Assembly: GCF_004349315.1 (NCBI RefSeq)
Contig: NZ_SMLH01000011.1
Location: forward strand, 62,001-126,000
Origin: Flavobacterium ranwuense
GTDB taxonomy: Bacteria > Bacteroidota > Bacteroidia > Flavobacteriales > Flavobacteriaceae
Direction: 5' to 3'
DNA length: 64,000 nt
The position numbers and the translations under genes were made by a program. The notes under the pieces were generated by a model that had not been told where the DNA came from, searched no databases, and worked only from the letters and a program-made list of their open reading frames with translations. Positions 16,911-25,714 of the stretch are shown one piece after another (positions within the stretch are counted from its first letter, which is position 1; each line of letters begins with the position of its first letter).

Positions 16911-18563
16911 ATGATAACGTCACTTTCGATAAAAAACTATGCCTTAATAGAAAAATTGTCAATCGATTTTTCAAAAGGTTTCTCAACAATCACAGGAGAA
17001 ACCGGTGCAGGAAAATCAATAATTTTAGGAGCATTAGGATTGGTTTTAGGAAAAAGAGCCGACTTAACTTCTTTAAAAAGCAAAGAAGAAAAGTGTATCA
17101 TTGAAGCTCATTTTGAAATTTCTAAGTATAATTTGCTTCCTTTTTTTGAGGAAAATGATTTGGATTATGAAAATGACACCATAATTAGACGTGAAATACT
17201 TCCTTCAGGAAAATCCAGAGCTTTTATAAATGACAGTCCTGTAAATCTTCAGGAATTGCAGGAACTGAGCTTGTTCTTGATTGATATTCATTCGCAACAG
17301 CAAACCCAAGAACTTTCGGATGAAAATGTGCAGTTCGAAATTATTGATGCAATTGCCAATAATAAAGAAACAATTCTGGAATATCAATCGCTTTTAAAAA
17401 GTTATAAATCGGATAAATCTAAATTGAATTCGCTGCTGAAAAGACAAAGCGAATCTAAGAAAGAGCAAGAATACAATACTTTTTTATTGGATGAATTAGT
17501 TGCGGCACAATTAAAATCAGGCGAACAAGAATCTCTTGAGGCTGATTTTGAAAAATTGAATAATGTTGAGATTATAAAAGAATCTATCGATAGGTCTTTG
17601 GCTATTGCCAATGAAGAACAAATTGGTGTTATGCATAATTTGAATGAAATCAAGGTTTCATTACAAAAAATCGCCTCTTTTTCGACTGAATATCATTCTT
17701 TGTTAGACAGGATTGCAAGCGTAACAATTGAGTTTGATGATATTTCGGATGAAATGAATCGCTGTTCCGAAAAACTTATTAATGATCCGGAGCAATTGGA
17801 TTTAATCAGTCAAAAGCTTCAGGTAATTTTTAATTTGCAAAAGAAACATCAGGTTTCCTCTGTGGATGAATTACTGGAAATTCAAGCGAATCTTGAGAAT
17901 TCAGTTTTAGAATTAGGCAATATGGAAGAAGAAATTGCTGTACTGACGGTTTCTATTGAACAAAAAACAGTTGAATTAGATGTTTTTTCGACTACAATTC
18001 ATATTAATAGATTGGATTCGATTCCAGTTTTGTCTCAAAAGTTGATTACTATTTTAGAAACTTTGGGAATGCCAAATGTCCGCTTTAATATCGACGTTAA
18101 TACTACTGAAACTTATTTCCAAAACGGAAAAGATGAGATTCAGTTTTTATTTTCGGCCAATAAAGGAACTGATTTCGGTTTATTGAAAAAAGTGGCTTCG
18201 GGGGGAGAAATGTCAAGAATTATGTTGGCTGTTAAGGCGATATTGGCACAATACTCAAAATTACCAACATTGATTTTTGATGAAATTGATACCGGTGTTT
18301 CCGGAGAGATTGCCATAAGAATGGGGGAAATCATGAAGGAAATGAGCCAGGAAATGCAAATTTTTGCTATCACCCATTTACCTCAAATTGCAGCAAAAGG
18401 AAATGCACATTTTAAAGTATTTAAATCAACTGTTGGCGAGGACACGCAATCTGAATTGAAGTTATTAAATGGAGAAGAAAGAGTTGTCGAAATTGCTCAA
18501 ATGTTATCTGGAACTGTTGTTTCTGATTCGGCCTTAAATCACGCTAAAGCCTTGCTGAACTAA
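16911..18563 (+). CDS. recN: DNA repair protein RecN
   Basis: RecN is an SMC-like ATPase that gathers DNA ends during double-strand break repair. The 550-residue protein starts MITSLSIKNYALIEKLSIDF with the Walker A GETGAGKS. A long coiled-coil middle (about residues 160-350) follows, and the second half carries the signature SGGEMSRIMLAVKAILAQ and the Walker B LIFDEIDTGVSG. FAITHLPQIAAKGNAHF at the end is typical. The promoter of fabV begins inside its last codons. Confidence 0.95.
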   Translation: MITSLSIKNYALIEKLSIDFSKGFSTITGETGAGKSIILGALGLVLGKRADLTSLKSKEEKCIIEAHFEISKYNLLPFFEENDLDYENDTIIRREILPSGKSRAFINDSPVNLQELQELSLFLIDIHSQQQTQELSDENVQFEIIDAIANNKETILEYQSLLKSYKSDKSKLNSLLKRQSESKKEQEYNTFLLDELVAAQLKSGEQESLEADFEKLNNVEIIKESIDRSLAIANEEQIGVMHNLNEIKVSLQKIASFSTEYHSLLDRIASVTIEFDDISDEMNRCSEKLINDPEQLDLISQKLQVIFNLQKKHQVSSVDELLEIQANLENSVLELGNMEEEIAVLTVSIEQKTVELDVFSTTIHINRLDSIPVLSQKLITILETLGMPNVRFNIDVNTTETYFQNGKDEIQFLFSANKGTDFGLLKKVASGGEMSRIMLAVKAILAQYSKLPTLIFDEIDTGVSGEIAIRMGEIMKEMSQEMQIFAITHLPQIAAKGNAHFKVFKSTVGEDTQSELKLLNGEERVVEIAQMLSGTVVSDSALNHAKALLN

Positions 18564-18581
18564 TTATTTACTTTATATTTG
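18551..18581 (+). promoter_or_regulatory. Promoter for fabV, overlapping the end of recN
   Basis: CTTG at 18551-18554 and TATATTTG at 18574-18581 are 19 bp apart, close to the flavobacterial consensus. The -33 part lies within the last codons of recN. A small stem AAAAGC/GCTTTT at 18590-18604 follows near the predicted start, leaving a leader of about 70 bases. Confidence 0.55.
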
Positions 18582-18658
18582 TTTCCTTTAAAAGCAAGGC
18601 TTTTGCATCAGCAATAAAACGATTACACGAATAAATAAAAAAACGAATAACCAAGAGT

Positions 18659-19849
18659 ATGATTATAGAACCTAGAATGAGAGGATTTATTTGTACGACA
18701 TCTCACCCAAAAGGATGCGGACAAAATGTTAAAAATCAAATTGAATATATTAAATCAAAAGGACCTATCAACGGGGCTAAAAAAGTATTAGTAATTGGAG
18801 CTTCAACCGGATTTGGTTTAGCTTCGAGAATTACAAGTGCTTTTGGATCTAGTGCAGGAACTATTGGTGTATTTTTTGAAAAACCTCCAACAGAAGGTAA
18901 AACAGCTTCACCAGGTTGGTATAATTCTGCAGCTTTTGAAAATGAAGCTCATGCTGCGGGTTTATATGCAAAAAGTATCAATGGAGATGCGTTTTCGAAT
19001 GAAGTAAAACAACAAACATTAGATCTTATAAAAGCTGATTTAGGGCAAGTGGACTTAGTAATCTATAGTTTAGCTTCTCCTGTTCGTATGCATCCGGTTA
19101 CCGGTGTTTTGCATCGTTCTGTATTGAAACCTATCGGAAGTACTTTTACCAATAAAACAGTTGATTTTCATTCTGGTAAAGTTTCAGAAATTTCAATTGA
19201 GCCTTGTAACGAAGAAGAAATAGCAAATACCGTTGCAGTAATGGGCGGTGAAGATTGGGCTATGTGGATTGATGCTTTAAAAGCTCAAAATCTATTGGCT
19301 CCAGGCGCTACAACTGTTGCTTATTCTTATATTGGGCCATCATTGACTGAAGCCGTTTATAGAAAAGGAACCATTGGTCGTGCTAAAGATCATCTTGAAG
19401 CGACTGCATTTGCTATCACTGATAGTTTAGCTGGTATTAATGGGAAAGCATTTGTTTCAGTAAACAAAGCATTGGTTACACAAGCAAGTTCAGCCATTCC
19501 GGTTATTCCATTGTATATTTCTTTGTTGTATAAAATAATGAAAGAAGAAGGAATTCATGAAGGTTGTATCGAACAAATTCAACGTTTGTATCAAGAAAGA
19601 TTATATACCGGAAATGAAATTCCAGTTGATGAGAAAGGAAGAATCCGTATTGACGATTTAGAAATGCGTCCTGATGTTCAAGAAAAAGTTGCTAAATTGT
19701 GGATTGAAGCTGTAACTGAAAATTTATCTGAAATAGGAGATTTAGAAGGATACAGAAAAGATTTTTATAATCTATTTGGCTTTGACGTAGAAGGAGTAGA
19801 TTATAAAGCAGATACAAACGAAGTGGTAAACATCGAAAGTATTGCTTAA
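18659..19849 (+). CDS. fabV: Enoyl-ACP (trans-2-enoyl-CoA) reductase FabV
   Basis: FabV reduces trans-2-enoyl thioesters with NADH in the last step of fatty acid elongation and is known for low sensitivity to triclosan. The 396-residue protein has the FabV start MIIEPRMRGFICTTSHPKGC, the NADH-binding VLVIGASTGFGLASR, and the FabV-type active site Tyr234-x8-Lys243 in AVYRKGTIGRAKDHLEAT. Length is typical (about 400). A different enoyl reductase, FabI, is the next gene, 120 bp on, but a terminator stands between them. Confidence 0.95.
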   Translation: MIIEPRMRGFICTTSHPKGCGQNVKNQIEYIKSKGPINGAKKVLVIGASTGFGLASRITSAFGSSAGTIGVFFEKPPTEGKTASPGWYNSAAFENEAHAAGLYAKSINGDAFSNEVKQQTLDLIKADLGQVDLVIYSLASPVRMHPVTGVLHRSVLKPIGSTFTNKTVDFHSGKVSEISIEPCNEEEIANTVAVMGGEDWAMWIDALKAQNLLAPGATTVAYSYIGPSLTEAVYRKGTIGRAKDHLEATAFAITDSLAGINGKAFVSVNKALVTQASSAIPVIPLYISLLYKIMKEEGIHEGCIEQIQRLYQERLYTGNEIPVDEKGRIRIDDLEMRPDVQEKVAKLWIEAVTENLSEIGDLEGYRKDFYNLFGFDVEGVDYKADTNEVVNIESIA

Positions 19850-19880
19850 TTCTATACTAAACTAAATATTTAGTTTCTGT

Positions 19881-19941
19881 AATGCATCTTAAATTTCACA
19901 ATGGTTTATTCATTTCGAAATTTAAGGTGCATTATTTTTTT
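19881..19941 (+). terminator. Intrinsic terminator after fabV
   Basis: Arms 19881-19897 (AATGCATCTTAAATTTC) and 19917-19933 pair over all 17 positions, counting one G-U pair, and a T-rich run follows to 19941. It separates fabV from fabI. Confidence 0.7.
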
Positions 19942-19969
19942 TAAAGAATTGACTTAAATTAATTGTATT

Positions 19970-20776
19970 ATGTATAACTTATTAAAAGGAAAAAGAGGAA
20001 TCATTTTCGGCGCTTTGGATGAAAATTCAATTGCATGGAAAACAGCAGAAAGAGTGTTTGAAGAAGGAGGAACTTTTGTTCTTACAAATGCTCCGGCTTC
20101 CATACGAATGGGAACAATTAATGCGCTGGCACAAAAGACAAATTCTCAAATCATCCCTGCTGATGCTACATCTGTGACTGATTTAGAATATTTAGTAGAT
20201 CAAGCTATGGAAATTCTGGGCGGGAAAATAGATTTTGTTTTGCACTCTATCGGAATGTCTGTAAATGTTCGAAAAGGCAATCATTATACCAATCAGAATT
20301 ACGAATACACCGAAAAAGGATGGAATGTTTCGGCTGTTTCTTTTCATAAAGTAATGCAGGTTTTATACAAAAAAGATGCCATGAACGAGTGGGGAAGTAT
20401 CGTTGCGCTATCTTATATGGCAGCGCAACGCGTGTTTCCGGACTATAACGACATGGCGGATAACAAAGCGTTTTTAGAGTCTATAGCACGTAGTTTTGGT
20501 TACTTCTTTGGTAGAGATAAAAAAGTAAGAGTCAATACTATTTCTCAATCTCCAACACCTACAACGGCTGGTCAGGGTGTAAAAGGATTTGGCGGATTTA
20601 TAAATTTTGCCGAAAAAATGTCACCTTTAGGGAATGCATCTGCTTTAGATTGTGCTAATTATACCCTAACACTATTTTCTGATTTGACCAGAAAAGTAAC
20701 TTTGCAAAACTTATTGCATGATGGTGGTTTCTCAAATATGGGAGTAAGTCAGGAAGTGATGGAAATGTTTGAATAA
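19970..20776 (+). CDS. fabI: Enoyl-ACP reductase FabI
   Basis: FabI is the short-chain dehydrogenase type of enoyl-ACP reductase. The 268-residue protein has the FabI-style NAD site GKRGIIFGALDENSIAWKTA, the segment DFVLHSIGMS and the active-site pair Tyr-x6-Lys in VFPDYNDMADNKAFLESIAR. The second conserved Tyr is in LSYMAAQRV, and the substrate-loop sequence TISQSPTPTTAGQGV follows. It stands apart from fabV with its own terminator on each side. Two unrelated enoyl reductases side by side are worth noting. Confidence 0.92.
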   Translation: MYNLLKGKRGIIFGALDENSIAWKTAERVFEEGGTFVLTNAPASIRMGTINALAQKTNSQIIPADATSVTDLEYLVDQAMEILGGKIDFVLHSIGMSVNVRKGNHYTNQNYEYTEKGWNVSAVSFHKVMQVLYKKDAMNEWGSIVALSYMAAQRVFPDYNDMADNKAFLESIARSFGYFFGRDKKVRVNTISQSPTPTTAGQGVKGFGGFINFAEKMSPLGNASALDCANYTLTLFSDLTRKVTLQNLLHDGGFSNMGVSQEVMEMFE

Positions 20777-20797
20777 AAAGCAGAAAATTATTTATAA

Positions 20798-20827
20798 AAC
20801 CATCGATTAATAGTTGATGGTTTTTTT
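20798..20827 (+). terminator. Intrinsic terminator after fabI
   Basis: AACCATC (20798-20804) pairs with GATGGTT (20816-20822), followed by a run of T to 20827. A -7-like box TATATTTG at 20840-20847 downstream may start the next unit (glycosyltransferase-coaE). Confidence 0.65.
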
Positions 20828-20897
20828 ATGGATAAAGATTATATTTGTTAAAATTTTTTAAGTCTAAAAAACCTCTTTAATACCACATTTTTAATTT

Positions 20898-21899
20898 ATG
20901 TTATTTTCCCTAATTATACCAGTTTACAATCGTCCAGACGAAGTTGATGAACTTTTAGAAAGCTTATCTCATTCAACGTATAACGAAATTTTTGAAATTG
21001 TTATTATTGAAGATGGTTCTTCCATAGTTTGCAAAGATGTAGCTCAAAAATATGGTGACAAATTGGATATTTCCTATTATTACAAGGAAAATTCAGGACC
21101 TGGAGATTCAAGGAATTATGGAATGAAAAAAGCCAGAGGTGATTATTTTATCATTTTTGATTCGGATTGTATTATTCCAAAGGAATATTTATCAGAAGTT
21201 GATAAAGCTTTAAAACAGAATTATGTAGATTGTTTTGGAGGACCAGATAAGGCTTTAGACAGTTTTTCGGATATACAAAAAGCAATTAATTTTGCGATGA
21301 CTTCGTTTCTAACCACTGGCGGAATTCGTGGAGGTTCAGAAAAAATAGACAAGTTTCAGCCTAGAAGTTTTAATATGGGATTATCCAGAAAAGCTTTTGA
21401 AGCATCAAAAGGGTTTGGAAATATTCATCCTGGCGAAGATCCGGATTTGTCAATTCGTTTGTGGAATCTAGGTTTTGAAACCAAACTTTTCCCCAATGCA
21501 TTTGTGTATCACAAGAGAAGAATTGATTGGGATAAGTTTTCTATTCAGGTAAATAAATTTGGAAAAGCACGACCAATTCTGAATAGTTGGTATCCAAAAT
21601 ACAATAAGCTTACTTTTTTCTTTCCTTCGGTATTCATAATTGGATTTTTTAGTTCCTTTTTATTAATGTTGATTTTTAATTTTGATTTGCTGCTTCAATT
21701 GTATTTTGTTTACTTTTTGATACTGTTTTTGGCGTCTTCCTATCAAAATAAAAGCTTAAAAATCGGGTTCTTATCATTGATAGCCGTTTGGAAACAATTT
21801 TATGGTTACGGAACGGGTTTTATAAAATCTTTTTATAAAATTATCATTTTGAAGCAAAAACCCCAAGAAGCTTTTCCTGAATTATTTTTCAAAGTTTAA
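20898..21899 (+). CDS. Family 2 glycosyltransferase with C-terminal membrane segments
   Basis: The 333-residue protein has a GT-A fold at the start: FSLIIPVYNRPDEVDELLES, EIVIIEDGSS, and the DXD-type metal site IIFDSDC. GEDPDLSIRLWNLGFETKLF is the acceptor or base region. The C-terminal part has two or more hydrophobic segments (LTFFFPSVFIIGFFSSFLLM and LLLQLYFVYFLILFLASSYQ), so it is held at the inner membrane. It transfers a sugar from a nucleotide-sugar donor to an unknown acceptor, as in cell-surface glycan synthesis. coaE begins one base after its stop codon. Confidence 0.9.
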   Translation: MLFSLIIPVYNRPDEVDELLESLSHSTYNEIFEIVIIEDGSSIVCKDVAQKYGDKLDISYYYKENSGPGDSRNYGMKKARGDYFIIFDSDCIIPKEYLSEVDKALKQNYVDCFGGPDKALDSFSDIQKAINFAMTSFLTTGGIRGGSEKIDKFQPRSFNMGLSRKAFEASKGFGNIHPGEDPDLSIRLWNLGFETKLFPNAFVYHKRRIDWDKFSIQVNKFGKARPILNSWYPKYNKLTFFFPSVFIIGFFSSFLLMLIFNFDLLLQLYFVYFLILFLASSYQNKSLKIGFLSLIAVWKQFYGYGTGFIKSFYKIIILKQKPQEAFPELFFKV

Positions 21900-21900
21900 T

Positions 21901-22497
21901 ATGACAAAAATAATTGGTTTAACTGGCGGTATCGGAAGTGGGAAAACTACCATTGCAAATTATTTTGAATCATTTGGTGTTCCGGTGTACATTGCTGATG
22001 ACGAAGCCAGAAAAATCATGCAAACATCAGAAATTATTGGAGCCATCAAAAAGGTATTTGGCGATGCAATTTTTGAAAACGAGAAGTTGAATAGAGAAGA
22101 ATTGGCTAAAATTGTATTTAGTAACCCTGAAAAATTAGAAAAACTTAACAATATTGTTCACCCTGCCGTAAAAAAGCATTTTGACCAATGGCTTTTACTG
22201 CACAAAAAAAATCCTTATGCTATTTATGAAGCGGCTATTTTATTTGAAAGTGGAGGTTATAAAAATTGCGATTTGATTATAACTGTCACAGCACCAATAG
22301 AATCAAGGATTCAGAGGGTTGTTGAGCGTGATAAAACGACACGGGAACTTGTTTTAAAAAGAATAAATGCACAATGGACTGATGAACAACGCATCTCAAA
22401 AAGCGATTTTATCATAGAAAATACTTCCTTAGAAACTACAAAATTGGAAGTTGTTAAAATTCTTAAAATTTTAAAGATTAAACAAAATGTGCTATAG
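21901..22497 (+). CDS. coaE: Dephospho-CoA kinase
   Basis: CoaE phosphorylates dephospho-CoA, the last step of coenzyme A synthesis. The 198-residue P-loop kinase has the Walker A GLTGGIGSGKTTIANYF (residues about 6-22), the segment VPVYIADDEARKIM with the conserved Asp, IVHPAVKKHF, and the lid segment RIQRVVERDKTT. Length is normal. It is translationally close to the glycosyltransferase upstream. Confidence 0.94.
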   Translation: MTKIIGLTGGIGSGKTTIANYFESFGVPVYIADDEARKIMQTSEIIGAIKKVFGDAIFENEKLNREELAKIVFSNPEKLEKLNNIVHPAVKKHFDQWLLLHKKNPYAIYEAAILFESGGYKNCDLIITVTAPIESRIQRVVERDKTTRELVLKRINAQWTDEQRISKSDFIIENTSLETTKLEVVKILKILKIKQNVL

Positions 22498-22556
22498 GTG
22501 TTAATGTTTGGTTAATCTATTATTTAATATATTGTTAAAATACTAAATTTGTTTCG

Positions 22557-24140
22557 ATGAATAAACTTTTTTTTAGATTACTTGTTTTATTGATGAGTCT
22601 GTCCTTAATAGGGATAATTCTTGTTCAAGTATATTGGTTTAATACTTCATTCAAAAACAATGACGAGCAGTTTAAATTTCATGTCAAGCAAGTTATTGGT
22701 AATGTGGCAGATAAGCTTCAAAAGCAAGAGACCTATGATTTTTACGACAGATTAAATCATTATAAAGACAGTACTGGAAAAGTACCTGAAAAGGAAGAAC
22801 TATTGGAGTTTTACTATGTTCAAAAAAACCCAGAAACAAAACAAACCATCATATATTCTAACAGTATAATTTCTGAAAATTATAATATTTCGCCAACGTT
22901 CTTTGATAAAAAATTTGATAATAAAAAATTTAAAAGCTTTAGTTCTAAACGTGTAACGGAAGTTTACAATAATAACTCTATGGATAAATCAGGAGTGAGT
23001 CAAAGTTTGATTCCTGATGTTAGAATTGAAAAATCAGGTAATCTTGCAGTTTTAGACAATGCTATTTTTGAAATTTCAGCCAAGGATGCATTGTTGGTAG
23101 TTCCAATTGATGAACGTGTTTCTAGTGATGTTTTACAGAAACTGATTAAAAAAGAATTAGAAGAATATGGTATTGAAACAAGATTTGAGTTTGGTATTTA
23201 CAGCAATAATTTAGCTACCAAAATTAAATCAAACGAGTTTAAATATGATAAAGATGCCACCTATTCAATACCTATTTTTACAGATAATGAAGGGAATAGT
23301 AAGTACCAATTGTTAGTAACTTTTCCTCTAAAAAAGAAATTTTTATTATCAGAGCTCGTTAGTATAACAGTTCTTTCTATTGTTTTTACTCTGATTATTT
23401 TAATCGCGTATACGAGTGCATTGAATCAATTAATTCGTCAACGTCAAATTTCTGAAATCAAAAATGATTTCATTAATAATATGACGCATGAATTTAAAAC
23501 ACCAATTGCAACGATAAATTTAGCTTTGGATGCGATTAAAAATCCAAAAATAATAGATGATAAAGAGAAGGTTTTACGATACCTTCAAATGATTAAGGAC
23601 GAAAATAAGCGCATGCATGCACAAGTAGAAAATGTATTGCGAATCTCTAAATTAGAAAAGAGAGAATTGGATATTACCAAGGAATCAAATAATATTCATG
23701 AGATTATTGAAGATGCAATAGATCATGTGAATTTGATTTTAGAAGACAGGCAAGGAACAATTACCTGCCATTTTAAGGCGATTAGAACCACAGTTTTAAT
23801 CAATGATGTTCATTTTACTAATGTCATTGTGAATATTTTAGAAAATGCGATAAAATACTCGCCTAATGTTCCTGAAATTGAAATTTTCACTGAAAATATC
23901 AAAGATATGGTCATTATCAAAGTAAAAGATAGTGGTTTGGGAATGAGTAAAATAGCTCAGAAAAGAATTTTTGAAAAATTCTACAGAGAACACACCGGAG
24001 ACATTCATAATGTTAAAGGACACGGTTTAGGTTTAGCTTACGTAAAAAGAATTGTTGACGACCATAACGGTCAAGTATATGTAGAAAGTGAAAAGGGAAA
24101 AGGGAGTACCTTCATAATAAAATTACCATTAATAAATTAG
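22557..24140 (+). CDS. Membrane sensor histidine kinase
   Basis: The 527-residue kinase has an N-terminal membrane segment (about residues 5-28), a periplasmic sensor region to about residue 265, a second membrane segment (LVSITVLSIVFTLIILIAYT), then the dimerisation and catalytic domains. The H-box is NDFINNMTHEFKTPIATINL with phospho-acceptor His311. The N-box is NVIVNILENAIKYSP and the G-boxes are DSGLGM and GHGLGLAYV. The response regulator gene starts 3 bases after its stop, so they are a pair. It resembles the RprX/RprY type of Bacteroidetes; the signal is unknown. A TAAATTTG box at 22544-22551 lies just before the ATG. Confidence 0.92.
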   Translation: MNKLFFRLLVLLMSLSLIGIILVQVYWFNTSFKNNDEQFKFHVKQVIGNVADKLQKQETYDFYDRLNHYKDSTGKVPEKEELLEFYYVQKNPETKQTIIYSNSIISENYNISPTFFDKKFDNKKFKSFSSKRVTEVYNNNSMDKSGVSQSLIPDVRIEKSGNLAVLDNAIFEISAKDALLVVPIDERVSSDVLQKLIKKELEEYGIETRFEFGIYSNNLATKIKSNEFKYDKDATYSIPIFTDNEGNSKYQLLVTFPLKKKFLLSELVSITVLSIVFTLIILIAYTSALNQLIRQRQISEIKNDFINNMTHEFKTPIATINLALDAIKNPKIIDDKEKVLRYLQMIKDENKRMHAQVENVLRISKLEKRELDITKESNNIHEIIEDAIDHVNLILEDRQGTITCHFKAIRTTVLINDVHFTNVIVNILENAIKYSPNVPEIEIFTENIKDMVIIKVKDSGLGMSKIAQKRIFEKFYREHTGDIHNVKGHGLGLAYVKRIVDDHNGQVYVESEKGKGSTFIIKLPLIN

Positions 24141-24143
24141 AAT

Positions 24144-24860
24144 ATGGAAAATGTAAATAAAAAAATACTTTTAGTTGAAGATGACCTTAATTTTGGAGCG
24201 GTTTTAAAAGATTATTTAATGCTAAATGATTTTGATGTCACTTTAGCCAAAAATGGAATGGAAGGGTTCGAAAAATTCAAAAAGGATACTTATGATTTAT
24301 GTATTCTGGATGTAATGATGCCTTACAAAGATGGTTATACTTTGGCGAAAGAAATCAGAGAAAAAAACAATGAAGTGCCAATTATATTCTTAACAGCAAA
24401 ATCGATGAAAGAAGATGTGTTGAAAGGATATAAAGCGGGTGCTGACGATTATTTGAATAAACCGTTTGATTCTGAAGTATTGTTGATGAAAATCAAAGCG
24501 ATAATTCAAAGAAAATCATCGGATACCAAAGCAGAGCAAGTACAATTTGAATTTAATATTGGTAAATTCCATTTGAATTCAAAACTTCGTTTTTTAACTT
24601 TTAATAATGAAGAGCCAATAAAATTATCTCCAAAAGAGAATGAATTATTGAAAATGTTAATTCTTCACGAAAATGATTTGATGCCAAGAGAATTGGCATT
24701 GACGAAAATTTGGAGAGATGACAACTATTTTACTTCCAGAAGTATGGATGTGTACATCGCTAAGTTGAGAAAGTATTTGAAACTTGATGAAGATGTGGAA
24801 ATTTTAAACATCCACGGAGAAGGATTCAGATTAGTTGTTAAGAATAAAGTAGCAGAATAA
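24144..24860 (+). CDS. OmpR-type DNA-binding response regulator
   Basis: The 238-residue protein has a receiver domain with Asp13/Asp14, phospho-acceptor Asp56 (LCILDVMMPYKDG), the Thr in IIFLTAKS and Lys in LNKPFDSEVL. A C-terminal winged-helix domain follows (LSPKENELLKMLILHENDLM, then SRSMDVYIAKLRKYLK and NIHGEGFRLV). It is the partner of the kinase directly upstream (3-base gap). Similar to RprY; target genes unknown. A strong terminator follows. Confidence 0.93.
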   Translation: MENVNKKILLVEDDLNFGAVLKDYLMLNDFDVTLAKNGMEGFEKFKKDTYDLCILDVMMPYKDGYTLAKEIREKNNEVPIIFLTAKSMKEDVLKGYKAGADDYLNKPFDSEVLLMKIKAIIQRKSSDTKAEQVQFEFNIGKFHLNSKLRFLTFNNEEPIKLSPKENELLKMLILHENDLMPRELALTKIWRDDNYFTSRSMDVYIAKLRKYLKLDEDVEILNIHGEGFRLVVKNKVAE

Positions 24861-24868
24861 ATAGATAT

Positions 24869-24898
24869 AAGCCTCAAGAAATTGAGGCTTTTTTTTTT
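24869..24898 (+). terminator. Intrinsic terminator after the two-component pair
   Basis: AAGCCTCAA (24869-24877) pairs with TTGAGGCTT (24882-24890) across a GAAA loop, followed by T to 24898. It lies between the convergent response regulator and thioesterase genes. Confidence 0.85.
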
Positions 24899-24915
24899 GG
24901 AGCGAAAGGACTTTT

Positions 24916-25656
24916 TTATTTCCAGTTCAATTGTAAAGCGAAACTCGTCTTATCTTCTTTTGTAATACTAAAAACAGTCTCTCTTTCAGAAATACTTTCG
25001 TGAATAATCACTTTGTCTTTTAATGATAATTCCTTTAAGAAATTCATTTCAAAACTTTCAATTTTTTGATTCAGGATTAATTTTTCGTCAACCAGATCCA
25101 AACACCATTCCAGGTATTTGACATTATTGACATGATTTACAATGTCTAGATCGGATAAAAATACATTTCTTTCAAAAACTATTTCTTTTTCATAATTGAA
25201 ATTGATTTTAGAAAAACCTTCTATAGTGGCTCTTTTTTCGGGATATAATTCAAAATGTTCAAACGGTAAAGCCAATCCTTCCGGCCGACGTTTTTTAGTA
25301 TTAAAAACAGCCCAAAAAGTCTCAGAGCCTACAATTTTATCTCCATTTATGTGCATTTCCAGCGCCCGTACTGAACGGGAGTTCTCCAAGGAATTGATCC
25401 ATGTTTTCACGGTTACAGTATCTCCCCATTTTGGTAATTCAGAGATTTCAACTCGCATTCTGCTCAAGACCCATGCTTGGTCAAATTCCTGCATGTCAGT
25501 AAAACTGATTCCACCAATTTCTGAATGTGCCGCAGCTGTTAATTGTAAAATATTACACAAATCAGTGTATTTTAAAAATCCATTTGGCGCGCATTGTGTA
25601 AAATTGATTTCCCAGTCTTTGCTAAGAACAGAAGTAAAATTTGGAGAGATAGGCAT
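24916..25656 (-). CDS. Acyl-ACP thioesterase
   Basis: This family hydrolyses acyl-ACP to release free fatty acids. The 246-residue protein has two hot-dog domains: the first around FLKYTDLCNILQLTAAAHSE, the second with the signature FLSDLDIVNHVNNVKYLEWC, where the Asn, His and Cys/Glu residues of the plant-type FatA/FatB active site lie. The middle segment RSVRALEMHINGDKIVGSET fits. The C-terminus is intact. It is leftward and convergent with the two-component genes. The natural chain-length preference is unknown. Confidence 0.88.
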   Translation of the reverse strand: MPISPNFTSVLSKDWEINFTQCAPNGFLKYTDLCNILQLTAAAHSEIGGISFTDMQEFDQAWVLSRMRVEISELPKWGDTVTVKTWINSLENSRSVRALEMHINGDKIVGSETFWAVFNTKKRRPEGLALPFEHFELYPEKRATIEGFSKINFNYEKEIVFERNVFLSDLDIVNHVNNVKYLEWCLDLVDEKLILNQKIESFEMNFLKELSLKDKVIIHESISERETVFSITKEDKTSFALQLNWK

Positions 25657-25669
25657 GTAGAGAATTATT

Positions 25670-25694
25670 AATTGTGAATTATAAATTATGAATT
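25670..25694. repeat. AATTGTGAATTAT word repeat (intergenic copy)
   Basis: A 25-base stretch starting AATTGTGAATTAT lies between the start of the thioesterase gene and the end of miaA. It matches 23 of 25 bases of the segment at 29176-29200, which lies inside the yggS coding sequence. Confidence 0.7.
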
Positions 25695-25714
25695 TGTATT
25701 CTTAGATATAAGAT

